DNA from: Syngnathus acus | Taxonomy: Eukaryota > Chordata > Actinopteri > Syngnathiformes > Syngnathidae | Length of the DNA: 64,000 nucleotides | Direction of reading: 5' to 3' | Assembly: GCF_901709675.1 (NCBI RefSeq) | Contig: NC_051090.1 | Span: 9,746,842 to 9,810,841, forward strand | Shown: in pieces, positions 24,014-35,249 of the stretch | Position numbering within the stretch: the first letter of the stretch is position 1 | Layout of the letters: each line of letters starts with the position of its first letter | Translations under genes and position numbers: made by a program | Notes under the pieces: model-generated | Told to the model about the DNA's origin: nothing | Seen by the model: only the letters and a program-made list of their open reading frames with translations | Databases searched by the model: none

Positions 24014-27000
24014 TGGAAATGTGTAACAAAGACGCCCGCATCAAAGCGCGTCATAACGCCGGATGCATACGCAAGCGTAAAGGTCTTAGTGGTGTCACAA
24101 TGGTGTTGACTGAGCCACTTTCTCCGACGGAACCGCTAAAAACTTGTCTGTGACTCTTTGTGCATTGTGCTTTGAAAAAAGCGCTTTTGAATCGCTTTCT
24201 CGCTACACGCTTGCCGAAGAAAAGGCAGCGGCGCCGATTTCAAAAGCTGCAAAAAAAAAGGACGGGAAAATAAACAGAATCGGGATGAAAATGTTTCCGC
24301 TCCATTCCGCCGGAAAAAAGTTCTAGTCCCCCCTTTCTTCTTCCCTTTTCTTTCCCACCGTGGCAAATTTTGTTTTCAGACTCGGCAAAAGAAAAAAAAT
24401 AGCCTTTTCTTATTGCAAATCTCTGGCATAATGTATCCTTAAAAGCACATTACTGCGCTAGGAGTTAAGAACACACTTCATATTTACACTAAAAAAGGGA
24501 AAAGGATTTAAAAAAAATAACACCCCCCCACACCCACCCACGTCTACACACTCACTCCTTGAACAATTGCTCGGCACAATCCTATCCTTAATGCCTAAGA
24601 CCGGCATAAAAGAGGGGAGTTTAAGAATATAGGGATAAGCCCCTTTCAGCTTTTTTTTCTTCTTCTCTCCCTCTGAATCTTAAGGCTCGCTTGGTTTACG
24701 CTCTATGAAAAACCCGGCGTCAGGCATCCACTCTAAATAGATATTACAATGATTTGGGAACAATGCCCCGCTGCTTGAAATACGTAGCTGTGTGTACGGC
24801 AGAAGAGGCCGAGCGAGATTAATGTCTGCGCGCATTCTTTTGGGGGGCTTGTTGTGAAGATGCTTTTTGAGAGGCTAAATCCCTCCCCTCCAGTACAATG
24901 CAGGGGCTGCCGATACAAGCGGCAGACACGGGGTCACCTCCCTCCGGGGACACAACAGAGGCAGCGCGCCCGCTGCCGAGCCAGACACAAAGGCAAAACG
25001 CTGCTATTGTCGACTTCTGATGGGAATTTGGGAGTAAATTCAACCAAATTTGACTGCTTTATAATGCGGCAGAGATCTGGAGGGGGCGGGGGTTGGTCTT
25101 GTTGCACCTCGTCCCGGTTAGCAATTATTAGTAGTATTAGATCATGCAAAGTACAATACCTTGCAATTTTTGTCTTGTGATGACTGTTAAGAAGGAATGT
25201 GCCTGTTTTTTAGTACAATTTCCTACTAAATACAGTCATAGATTATGGTTTTGTGGAACAGAGCAAAACAATCATAAAAGTATTACTGCAGTATTTTTTT
25301 TATACATATTTTTTTATTACTGTATTAATTTTAGTTTTGTTTTCATAAAATGTCTCTTAAACACTTTGGGAGGAAAGAATACACATATTTACGATATGAA
25401 TACTTGCTTTTTTTTTTTATTAGTTAGCAAGACATTATGTCAACATGACATGACTTATTTCTACAGAAAATTATGTAAAAATAGCTTGTTCGAACACAAC
25501 TTGATGATTTAGCAAACCATCAGGTTATATTAATGATAAATGATCAATTCAGATTTGGTAAAAACAGCATAACTGACTTCCACGACACTTTTTAGGTTGG
25601 TTAGTTAGTTAGCTAGACACACCTGCATAAAAGGTACATCATTGGTTACCATAAATATTTGTACAGGAATTAGTGAGATTACACAACAACGATGAAAAGT
25701 GGTTTATTATTTGGTTAGCTACTGAGTTATAATACGCAAACATTTAACTAATTCTTGTGTAATTTTACCGCCAATTTCGTATTATGGTTGCATGTACATT
25801 TAAAAATGAAAAGAGTATTATTTGTGCATGTAAACTACTGACAATGCATTATTCCTACTTTGGTGCGCGGGGTGTTAGCGTTGACGTCTTTCAAACCAAA
25901 GTGATCCGTCTTACACTTAACGTCGTCACTTTTTCTGCAGACTTAGCGTGACGACACCCGGACGCGTATAATGTGCTCAAAGACGCCGCCATTTTCAGCT
26001 GTTTTTTTTTCTTCTCCTTCCTTCCTCAGCACAAGACAAGTGCGGATAAACCCTGGCATCTTTTCTTCTTCTTTAAGCTTTCCAAACGGCCCCGGGGGCT
26101 CGGCAACAACTCCGACCCCTTGTGTCTCCTCTCCCAATCCAAGATTAGCCCCGTCTTCTTGTCTTAATCCAGCAGAAACGCCGCATCCTGACTTCCCCAA
26201 CACCTCGCCACAATTACCGCACTAACCGTAATCCTCCGTCCCGGCCCCCCTCTCCCGCTTTTAAGAGGGGTGTAAAGATCAGGGGGGTGAGCACTCATCC
26301 CTGCCAGTTGAGTGTCGGTAGAAAAAGGCAGAATGAGTAAGCCCGGTGACAGCTTATTAATGCTCAGGGTTTAGCACTGGTCACTCCTTAAGTGTACTGT
26401 ACTGGATTAGCAGGATTTGCTTGTCGCGGCTCAGGTCGGGAAAGCATTTGGGGCCGCTTTCTCTGGCTACGTGCCGTTTCGCTCTCGGGGTCCGCCGGGG
26501 TATTGTATCATGGGTCATTGGTCACTGAGATACGCAACAGGGACAGGTCGTTTTTGCTAGTCGCTAGCATATTCGTTACCGCTAGTGTCAGATTCAATTG
26601 TAACCTCACTTTGATCGATTCAGTACTAAGTACAGAATTGCTGGTACTGATATCAAGATTCTAAAACAATTCTTATGTTCCGGGTCACAATGTCCTGTAT
26701 TAAAGTCATAAAAAACATAGGCTAGTTAGCTAGGGGTGATTGTTAGCTTTGATCGTTTGAATAGCAACTAAGTATGACAGTCATGATTTGTGTTTTTGTT
26801 CAGTTGATTAATTTTCATTTACCGATATGTCACGTCGGTGCTTTTCTCGTCGGGGCAAATCGAGAGCGGGTGGGACGTTGGAGATTTGATTTGAAATTCA
26901 GATGCCCTTCTCCTTTCCTTGATTTGCCTGGTATTATTATTACGTATTATTATTATTATCATGTGCCTGTGTGCCGCCGCTCTTGTTTATTATGGCGCGA

Positions 27001-27925
27001 TGACAATCTGAGACTTTCACAATGTATCTGAAGCCAACCAATGTGACTCCACAAAGGAAAAAAAAATCTGAAATCAGGTGCACTTCTTTTTTTTATTCTA
27101 ACTTGTTAGCTAGCACACCTGCAAAATTCAGTGTAATCAAATCAGTAATGCCATCCGACCTAGCAACTAATCTGAAATGTTGTCCCCAAAAAGTTGTAAT
27201 TTTCCATTGTCTCACTTCCTCTTCAAAATTTCCGGAGAACAACGTGACAGGGAATAAAATGCGGGGACGCTTCTGCCGCCATCTTGCCGAGGGAGAAGAC
27301 TTAAATCAATTGAAGGCGGCCTTTGAAAGTGCTTTGGTTATGCCCATTGTGAGCGGACAGGAGAAAGAATGAAAAGGAAATCGGGAATTGTAACATCTAT
27401 CGCATTCGCCTTACGCTGACGTCGTCACGCACGCACAATGGGCGGATCGATTAAAAACAAACAAACCCGACAAAAAAAAAGATCTACGCCGTCTAGAAAG
27501 CGAGGAAAATCTCGAGGCCTCCGGGCACGGAGGCACATTGACGGCATCCCGAGCAGAGCTGAAGCCAAAACGCTGCTAAGCCACAAGAAGGATTCACAGA
27601 AGATTTTTCCTTCCTGTCATTGTCTGTGGCAGTGTTTCTTTGGCCGTCTTACATCACTCCACTAAGTAACTAATCACTAACCTTTCGAAAATCGTTTTGC
27701 CACTTTTTACGTCAACGTTTTAACTGATCGACAAAGTTGCGTAGAACTCACAAACTATTTTTTATGTTATTGAGGCTTAATAAAGACTCGGGTTGGGGGG
27801 GTTGACTCAAACAAGGAACACAACAGCGAAATAATCTACATTATCTCAATTCTGATTGTACTGCAATAAATAATCACTACATGTAAAAAAAAATCTACAT
27901 TTTGCAAAGATTATGGCTTTGAGAA
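24014..27925. other. Non-coding stretch without a recognisable gene
   Basis: No frame shows a known domain. It holds A/T-rich parts (25180-25500), a C-rich run near 24520-24540 and mixed blocks at about 26090-26400. Short ATT repeats occur near 26930-26960. Confidence 0.4.
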
Positions 27926-27929
27926 GAAA

Positions 27930-28268
27930 AAAGCTCTACTCGTAGTTTTGCCTGACTTGTGTCCTACCGGTTTGGACAGCTTCTTCAGTCGCCAGTAGAG
28001 AGCACTGCAGCCCAGCCTCCCACCTCCACCGCACACTCACTCGCGCTCTGCGTGTCTTCTTCTGCAGCCTCCCTCAGTGGTATGAGATCAAGACAAGCGA
28101 TGCTCGTGCAGATTGCTACACACTCTCATTATGATTATGATTGCCAAAGAGCAAATCCTCTCCCTCTGCTCCTGTGTCTCCATCTTGATGTGTTTACAAA
28201 CTTTGACATCAACAACAAAATAAATAAAACAACAAAACAAAATAAACACTCTTGAATCTTGAATCAAA
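27930..28268 (+). mobile_element. Probable 3' end of a LINE-type retrotransposon
   Basis: The segment ends in an A-rich part with two AATAAA signals followed by ACTCTTGAATCTTGAATC. A short direct-repeat tail of this kind is typical of L2/CR1-group LINEs in fish. No reverse transcriptase remnant is present, so only a 5'-truncated tail is left; the left boundary is uncertain. Confidence 0.5.
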
Positions 28269-28381
28269 CTAGAGACAAACGAGTGGGGGAAATCCTAATG
28301 ATTGTTTAAGTGTAAATAATTTTGGTGCTGGAAAACATTTGAGGACTTTTAGGAGCTGAAAGGCAGGAAGGATCACAATTT

Positions 28382-28735
28382 TGTCAGGACTCCGATCATG
28401 TCCATAGTTTCTGTCCGTGTGTCTGTGTGCTCGCCCCTCCCCTCCTGTGTGCCCATGATTAGTGTGATCATTCTCACCTTCCTCTTGTTACCTGTCTTGT
28501 ATTTAAGTCCTGTCTGTGTGTTACTCCCTGTCGGATCATTGTTGTCATCATGATGTCTTTTTGGTTCCTGTCTTTGGTAATGTCACCCTGTCTTTTTGTT
28601 TTACGTCTTTGTCGGTCAGTCCTGTTGTTGGTTTTGTTAGTGAGTTATGTCAGTTTACCGAGTCTGTATTTTGACTTCTCCAATAAACCCTGGTCCAAGC
28701 TGCACTTGGTCGCTTTGCTCCAATCGCCCGTGACA
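28382..28735 (+). mobile_element. Solo LTR of a retrotransposon, 354 bp
   Basis: Begins TGTCAGGACTCC and ends CGCCCGTGACA, so it has TG..CA termini with a 5-bp inverted end (TGTCA/TGACA). It is flanked by a perfect 5-bp duplication AATTT at 28377-28381 and 28736-28740. Inside are a TATA-like TATTTAA at 28500-28506 and AATAAA at 28682-28687 in the order expected for U3-R-U5. No internal gag/pol sequence lies next to it, so it is a recombined solo LTR. Superfamily (Gypsy, BEL or ERV) cannot be fixed. Confidence 0.88.
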
Positions 28736-28987
28736 AATTTGGCTGCCACCATATGATGAACGGGTTTTTTTGGCCACTCACTTTTTGCTCGCAATTAAGG
28801 CCATGGAAAGGAGACACGTAATTGTCCACTAATTGTGTTTAGGACACCGCCCACCGAAATGTCAAAGTCTGCTACTGCTCCTTCTTCTCGGATGCTGACT
28901 CATAGGCTAATTGTCCAAACCAGATTGGCTTTCATTTTCATAATTAGCTTTGTGATGTGAATGATGTTTTGTCACCTGTGCAAAAAC

Positions 28988-29008
28988 AAACAAACAAACA
29001 AACAAAAA
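28988..29008. repeat. (AAAC)n microsatellite
   Basis: Five AAAC units followed by an A-run. Confidence 0.9.
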
Positions 29009-29370
29009 ATTGTTACTAGGGTGATGTTTTTCTCTTAATGTGTGTGAGAGCATTTGAGTGTCAAGGTGTTTCTAAACTTTTGACTGTATAATCCAATTTC
29101 CCTTTATTAGACAGAAATTGCCTATCATTTACTACACATAGTTTAATTTGTTGGTCTGAAAAATCATTCAAGTGAAAATTTGACTTCCTTTTAATTTATC
29201 TTAATTGGTTAAAGAATTATTAGTTTCCTCCAAATAATATCTGTTCAAATTTTAGAATTTCTGTAATGTGGCCACGTTTGTGCCTGATGGAAGAAGGTTG
29301 CGGATCCGATTAATAGTCTATCTAGTGAACACTGGCTGTATGCATTGATAGATAATACCCGATGATAGAT

Positions 29371-29401
29371 AACACACACGCGCGCACACACACACACACA
29401 T
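29371..29401. repeat. (CA)n microsatellite
   Basis: Alternating CA run with CG interruptions in the middle. Confidence 0.95.
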
Positions 29402-29779
29402 GCGAGCGCGAGGTTGAGCTCCCAGGAGAGAAGAAAGCCGAGGGCCCGGCTCAAGCCGGTAGGGATAAAAAGACGACGGCAAGACAATCAAGATGAGGTT
29501 AGCAGATAAGCTCTGTCCTCTTGTCTTCTGGTTTGTGTCTTCCGTGCGCTATGCTGCCCTCACGTGCGCAACGTACCGGGCTCTCGGGACCAAACGGAGA
29601 GCCCGGGAGAGAGCCGGCCACACAGCGGAGTTGAGGCAAACAAAATTGGAACAAATCACACAAGCAAAACAGAATGTGGGGCGTAATTTGAACATTTTCA
29701 AGACCGAGTTTGTATTTCAAAAGAGCGTTAAGGGTCTGAGTCCTGGTTTTGAAATGGAGGATTCAGACCTGCGGTAGAT

Positions 29780-29965
29780 TTTCAAGTTAGAGTTTCACAA
29801 CAGGTTTTGATTTTCAAAATAGTCTTTCAACCATTAGTAAGTCTTACCAACAATGGAAAGTATTTCAAAGTAGGGTTTCAAGATAGATATAGTTTGAAAG
29901 TAGGGTTTTAAGACAAGGTTATGGTTTCGATACGGTAAGGTTAGGTAAGTTCGATAAGGTTTGCA
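29780..29965. repeat. Telomere-like degenerate repeat, block 1
   Basis: Repeated phrases AAGTAGGGTTTCAAGATAG, AAAGTAGGGTTTTAAGACAAG and AAGGTTAGGTAAG form a loose array with the consensus (A)AGNNAGGGTTTCAAG. It is related to block 2 at 31.0 kb. Confidence 0.6.
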
Positions 29966-30529
29966 GCCTGCGTATTACACACACAGCGAAGCAAAAATGT
30001 TTTTTTTGTGCATGTACCTTGACCTAACCTGAGGACCACATCACAGCACAAAACATTTTCTGGAATGACATCAGTAAAGTACCCACATTGTAACTCTTGG
30101 TATGATAATGGCTTTGATAATCACACCTTGTGGACCGGCACTTTTTCTGGTGACAACTTGATATATACTGCCAGCCAAACCGCACGCTTCCTCTGCCAAA
30201 AAGTAACAACTGGCAACCATGGACGCTGGCCAGAAGGGAACAAAAACTTTTCCGGGGTTATAAAATCAGTGGGTGACTCAGCAATCTGTTTTTACAATGC
30301 ATTTCAAATTATTATGTAGCGATTCTTCTTCTCAGATTTTCAAAGAGAATCGGTGTAAATAGAACTTGGCACAAATTTCAAGTAAGAGAAAGTTCAAGGT
30401 TAAGTTAAGGAATAATTTGAGTGTTTTTAAACAAAGTTAGCACAGACAACAGTATTTTTCCCCAAAAAATAAAACAGTTTTTATGAAAATGCACTTTTTG
30501 TTAGCGCCAACGTTACCTTCCTAATTTAA

Positions 30530-30690
30530 TTTTCAGCGTTAGCTTCCATTACCTCCCCGAGTTAGCTTCCAACATTAGCTCTCCAAGTTAGCGTTCAACA
30601 TTAGCTCCCTAAGTTATCTTCAGCATCTTTAACACCAGCTTTGTAAATGAGCTTCCACTGCTAGTTACGACGTTAACTTGCGACATTTGT
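30530..30690. repeat. Degenerate repeat based on GTTAGCTTCCAACATTAGCTC
   Basis: At least four imperfect units of about 25-28 bp: AGCGTTAGCTTCCATTACC, GAGTTAGCTTCCAACATTAG, AAGTTAGCGTTCAACATTAG and AAGTTATCTTCAGCATC. Decay increases to the right. Confidence 0.65.
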
Positions 30691-31009
30691 TATCGTAATA
30701 TTGTCACGCAAGAAGTTATAAATAGCAAATGCGGAGAGAAAAAGGCAGCCTAGCGCGAAATACTCAATTGTGGTGCCGTTAGCCATCAATGTGAATAAAT
30801 AATGGCAGCCCGGATGGGGTCAAGCAGAGCGTCCGTTTGTCCATTTGTCTGATGTCATCCATAATTGATACACCTTTAACCGGTCGCCCGCAGGTTAATT
30901 GTGGTGAAAGTGCGGCCGGCGTGTCCACGGAAGCACGACACAGCTGAGACGCTCCAGGTCCGAGATGAACAGAAGATTGGTTACGCGCGGCAGACTTTGC
31001 TTTTGCCTC

Positions 31010-31165
31010 AGTTGGGGGTTCAACGGAAGCTTCAAGCCAACATAGGTTTCAAATTAGGGTTTCTAGCCAAGGTTAGCCTTTCAGAGTAGAATTGAAAGTG
31101 GGTTTACATGTCGGGTTTAAAGACACGGTTAGGATTTCTAGATTGGGTTAGGGTTTCACCCCCCC
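31010..31165. repeat. Telomere-like degenerate repeat, block 2, ending in a C/A run
   Basis: GGTTTCAAATTAGGGTTTCTAG, TCGGGTTTAAAGACACGGTTAG and GATTGGGTTAGGGTTTCACC repeat the same theme as block 1. It ends in a C10-A8 run at 31159-31178. Confidence 0.6.
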
Positions 31166-31179
31166 CCCCCAAAAAAAAG

Positions 31180-33095
31180 CCCCAGACATTTAAGGAGCTG
31201 TTCACCTCCTCAACTCTTGCAGTTGAATCGGGAAAAGTGTGTTATCTTTGAGTGCCCACGCAAGCGCACACTGGAAGAAGTGGGCGCACAAATGACATCC
31301 AGCCGCAACAATGGGGCCGACTTGAAGCACTTCTCCAAAAAGGGAAGATCTCGTCTTTACAGCCACTGATCGTAATCAAAGTGTGTGTGCAGGATTGTTT
31401 GTCGGCGTCTAAGTGTGTGTACGTTCAAGACGACTGTTGGTGAGCCTGTGTGTACACGAGTGTGTGCATGTAGGTGTTCACATGCGTGTGTGCCCGCGTG
31501 CTACACGCGGGGTGACCTTGAGTCGGTGGCGCACATGGCATCGGGGTCGTGCTTGGCTGAGTACTTCCTGAAGCGCGACACTCCCACTCCGGTGGGGGAT
31601 TTGCACACCCCAGTGACTGAGTCGTCCTCTGGGCCTCCATTGCTAACCATTAGCGGCGGATTAGGGGAGCTGCTACGGTAGATGGGGGAAGGCGGGGGAC
31701 AGGGGGTGTTGTCCTATCTGTTTGCTGGCTTTCAAAAATGGCGGCCAAAACAGACTCGCGCAAGTAGCTAGTTGAAATGCTAACTAGACAAAAAATCCCG
31801 TTAGGTCTCTATTTGCCGTCTGATGAAAACCATGAAATCACGTGCTATAACATGCAACCTCTCACCAAGAAAAGAAATAAGTCCGCAAAGAAAAGCCATC
31901 ATATAGACACCTCGGGTGCCTTTTTGCGGCCTCGTCAAGAGGCTCAACCGAGCGAGTCTGAAGGAGACAAAAGGTGCGCATTTTTCTCTGAGTGAGAGGA
32001 AAGAAAGTGGCAGGTAAATCGGAAGTCATTGTCTGGCCACAAAGATGTCATCTTAACCTCATCAGCTTTGTGGAAGATAGTCTTCATTCACCGCCAGCCA
32101 TAAGACTAGCGATGCCCAGCTTTCAAAAGAAAACGCTAAACCTCGTGCCAGACAGTGGTGCGCCCAGGGAGGCCCAAGAGTAACAACAGCACTTGACAAA
32201 ATGCTTCAAGTAACAGTAAAATGCGGTCCTCTGAATAATTACGTAAGTAAAAGTCAAACATTCGTTTTATTTATTTATTCGTTAACCTCTCAAAGGGCCA
32301 TCCCCTGGTCTAGTCTGTAGCGCATTAGCGCTTAGCCAAAGCGGCCCGGGGCCTCCCACACACTTGCAGAACTGGATGGAGCAGACGCCGGCTGCAACCA
32401 CAGCGACAGCAACATGGGCGTTGGCGTCTGACGGCTTCGTTAAGGCAAACATGCTCGACTAGCTCACAGTTGCAAGATGGCTCCTGTCAACCTTCGGAGA
32501 AATATGGAGTGTGACTCAATGACAGAAGTCAATTTAGCACTTCTATTGCTAGGTTCAGAAACTTTTCAAACAATACTGTACGGTATGTACTGTGATTTTC
32601 TTGTTTGTTTTTGGGGTGATTTCAAAAGTTGATTTAAGAGACGAAGATGAGCGTCGACCGATGTCGCCGACCTATGTTTACTGCTAAAAGCTCGCCGGCA
32701 CCACTAATCTGAGCGCGTTAGCGTCAGTTTGAGCACTTGAAAGCGAAGGCAACTCAATCTGCGACGTTTCAAAGGCTTTCTCTTTTGCTCGCCTCCTTCT
32801 TACAGCCCGCAGCCAAATGGCACTTGTGTTCCGCCACGGCACATAAACACGCACAAAAGAAGTTAATAGCGTAGATGCAAATCAAATTACCAAAGCGCTG
32901 TAAACTGCCGTTCTTCCCTTGCACTCGGGCCTGTAATTACTCGGGCTTATGGGACTGTAATGAATGCTAATGACACGCCGCGGTGAGGCCATCGAGCCCC
33001 GTGTGATTTTTACCGACGTCCCGAAGATCCCCGCGCCGCCGCGGTTGTTCAAACGTACGACAAAAAAAGTCTTGACAAACGTTTCAAAATTTCAC
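31180..33095. other. Non-coding stretch without a recognisable gene
   Basis: A GTGT-rich segment lies at about 31380-31500. A complex block at about 32790-33050 (GTAATTACTCGGGC, GCTAATGAC) may be regulatory. No coding sequence was recognised. Confidence 0.35.
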
Positions 33096-33104
33096 CCACA
33101 TTCA

Positions 33105-33290
33105 ATGGCGTAGGCGAGAATCCTTCAGTGTCGCCAGGTTCCGATTGAGGAGTTTCTCAAATAATGAGCACAAAATGGCTGCTTCAAACAAAATGGCCGA
33201 CTTTCTGTTCGGTTTCGGACATGGTTCATTTCTTGCGTCCTGTAAGACATTTTCCTGTATTCTGTTCTCAACCAAAAATCAGTGTCCAGG
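33105..33290 (+). repeat. 'AAAATGGC' family repeat copy
   Basis: CACAAAATGGCTGCTTCAAA, then AAAATGGCCGACTTTCTGTT, then GACATGGTTCATTTCTTG and ACATTTTCCTGTATTCTG. Same order of motifs as the 20.9-21.4 kb copies. Confidence 0.7.
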
Positions 33291-34249
33291 AATTTTATTT
33301 TTCAACCTGATGTGAGGAGTATGAGGTCGTGTCCGAGAAAAAATGTCTACTCTGGACTCCAGAAGTTTCCTGAGTTGATCAAAGTCACAGGTTTGATTCA
33401 CCTTGTTGGAATAAACATGCAAGCATCGTATCATTCAGCATGTTTTTACGCATTAGCCCAGCTCTTAGCACTGCTAAAAAGATGCTTATTGGCAACATTA
33501 GCGACTTAGCTCCACGAGGTCTGGCACAAAGCCGCCAGGACCCGACGGCTAAGGCGACCGAATAAGGAATTTGCGGCGACCTGAGCTGAGGAAACGCTGC
33601 CGTCGGGGGTCCTGTGGGAGATAAGGACGGCGAGGACGCACCATTGGGGGCTGCTGGTGGGTTTGTCACAGCACAAAAAAAATAAACGGGGTGGGAGGGG
33701 GGTCATTTACTCAAGTTTGTAGACTGATTCAGCTGATAGTTTGGAAAAGATCTCAATTTAGTCAACCCTCATTGGAATTTCAGTTATCAAAAAATTAAGT
33801 GACTACTGCTGACCTGAACGATAACATCCATCATTCACAAATCTTGCTCTATTTGCTTCAGGGCTTGTTCGACTGTTTAACTGACGCTATCAAGAAATGA
33901 TTCAGTTGCGAAACGCTTGTTTTTGGAGTTTGATGAGTCCGACTTCCTGTTCCCACTGACTCTTTGTCCTTTCGAGGCTTTGTGTGTCAGCCAAATAGCG
34001 GCTTGTTTTGACGATTTATGTTGGGGGTGACATCCGTAACGGCTGTCAATTATGAATAATTTACGATAAACGAGAACTTGCATGCTAAAAACAGAACATC
34101 AAAGCATAACCTCCCTCCATTTATTGTTTTTTTTGCATTCATTTCGAAGACTTTGATGTTTGCTGATTCAGATCTGACAGGCGCAAATTCATTGTTCATT
34201 ATGAATCTTTTGTTTTTTGTTATCCTGCGACATCATTCATAGGCATATT

Positions 34250-34475
34250 CCGAGCAGTATTTGGCACCCACTCAGTAGCACTCCCCGTGGAGCCGGGAAA
34301 TAATGTCAACCGTCGCACCTGCGTTTGAATGATGCCATCTCCGGCGTGAGTCTGAATCATGACTGGACGGGATGAAATCGATGTTGTTAAAACCACAGAA
34401 AGTCGGCCATTTTGGATCAAAAGTGTCATTTTCCCCACATTTTAGCAGTTTATAGTGTTCATACCTGAACAAACT
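34250..34475 (-). repeat. 'AAAATGGC' family repeat copy, opposite orientation
   Basis: Read on the minus strand, ATCCAAAATGGCCGACTTTC appears, followed by further family-like sequence. The orientation is opposite to the neighbours at 33.1 and 34.9 kb. Confidence 0.5.
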
Positions 34476-34618
34476 CCTAAAAAAGGGATTTCACCTGAAA
34501 TTGTGAAAATCATGAGTTCATCTTAGAGTAGTGGCAAAGTTTGGTCTTTTTTTTTTTTGTGCTGTGATGAAAGAACACATTGACGTGTCAAACAAAAATT
34601 CTGTCCTGCTATTTTCAG

Positions 34619-34690
34619 CTGCGCAAGAAGACAAAGAAAGAAGAAAGAAGAAGAACAAAAGACGAAGAAGGAGAAGAAGAAGAGCGGCGT
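34619..34690 (+). repeat. Purine-rich GAA/AAG tract
   Basis: About 70 bp almost without pyrimidines on the plus strand (AAGAAAGAAGAAAGAAGAAG and similar). The lysine/glutamate-rich 107-codon frame through it is a product of this tract, not a gene. Confidence 0.85.
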
Positions 34691-34929
34691 GCTAAAGGTC
34701 AGCGAGAAGTGCGATCACACAGACTGGAAGATAAAGAGCCCGCTGAGAAATATCAATTACGCCTTGACATTTTCCACCCGGAGACAAAGGATGCCCGTGA
34801 AAAGGAAGCGTCATGGCGACCACCAACGTGGTCACATCAGGAATTGATCGAGATATGTAACTGCTTTTTGTTCGTCCGTGCAGTTGTTGTGCATCAGATT
34901 TAGACAAAAATTGATTAAGTCCATTTCAA

Positions 34930-35240
34930 ATTGCTGGAAATTGGACATATGGCCCGAAAATGGCCACATTGAACCAAAATGGCAAATGTCCTTTGCGTTT
35001 GTGGGCACAACTATAAGTGACTTTTGAAAATCTTTTGGAAATTGCCAAAACTATGATAAAATAGCTATTTGATTATTTTTTTGGGTAGCCCTACTCATGC
35101 CAACCAAATTTTTGTTGCTAAATGAAACGGAATTCAGTGGTGAATTTTCCAGATTGTGGAGTCAAGTAGCGACTGTGGACTCAAAATTGACATCCCCATC
35201 AAATTTCACGTTGCTATGTGAATCGAGCTCGGGGGCTGAT
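34930..35240 (+). repeat. 'AAAATGGC' family repeat copy with internal duplication
   Basis: CGAAAATGGCCACATTGAACC..AAAATGGCAAATGTCC is followed by CAACCAAATTTTTGTTGCTAAATG and, about 110 bp later, by ATCAAATTTCACGTTGCTATG. This matches the downstream part of the same diffuse repeat. Confidence 0.55.
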
Positions 35241-35249
35241 TTTCAAAGA

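Noticed and set aside
31820-31850. CTGATGA followed by GAAA, hammerhead-like
   Set aside because: No stem II between the two motifs and no cleavage triplet in place.
34580-34903. Charged Lys/Glu-rich 107-codon frame
   Set aside because: Produced by a GAA/AAG purine tract.
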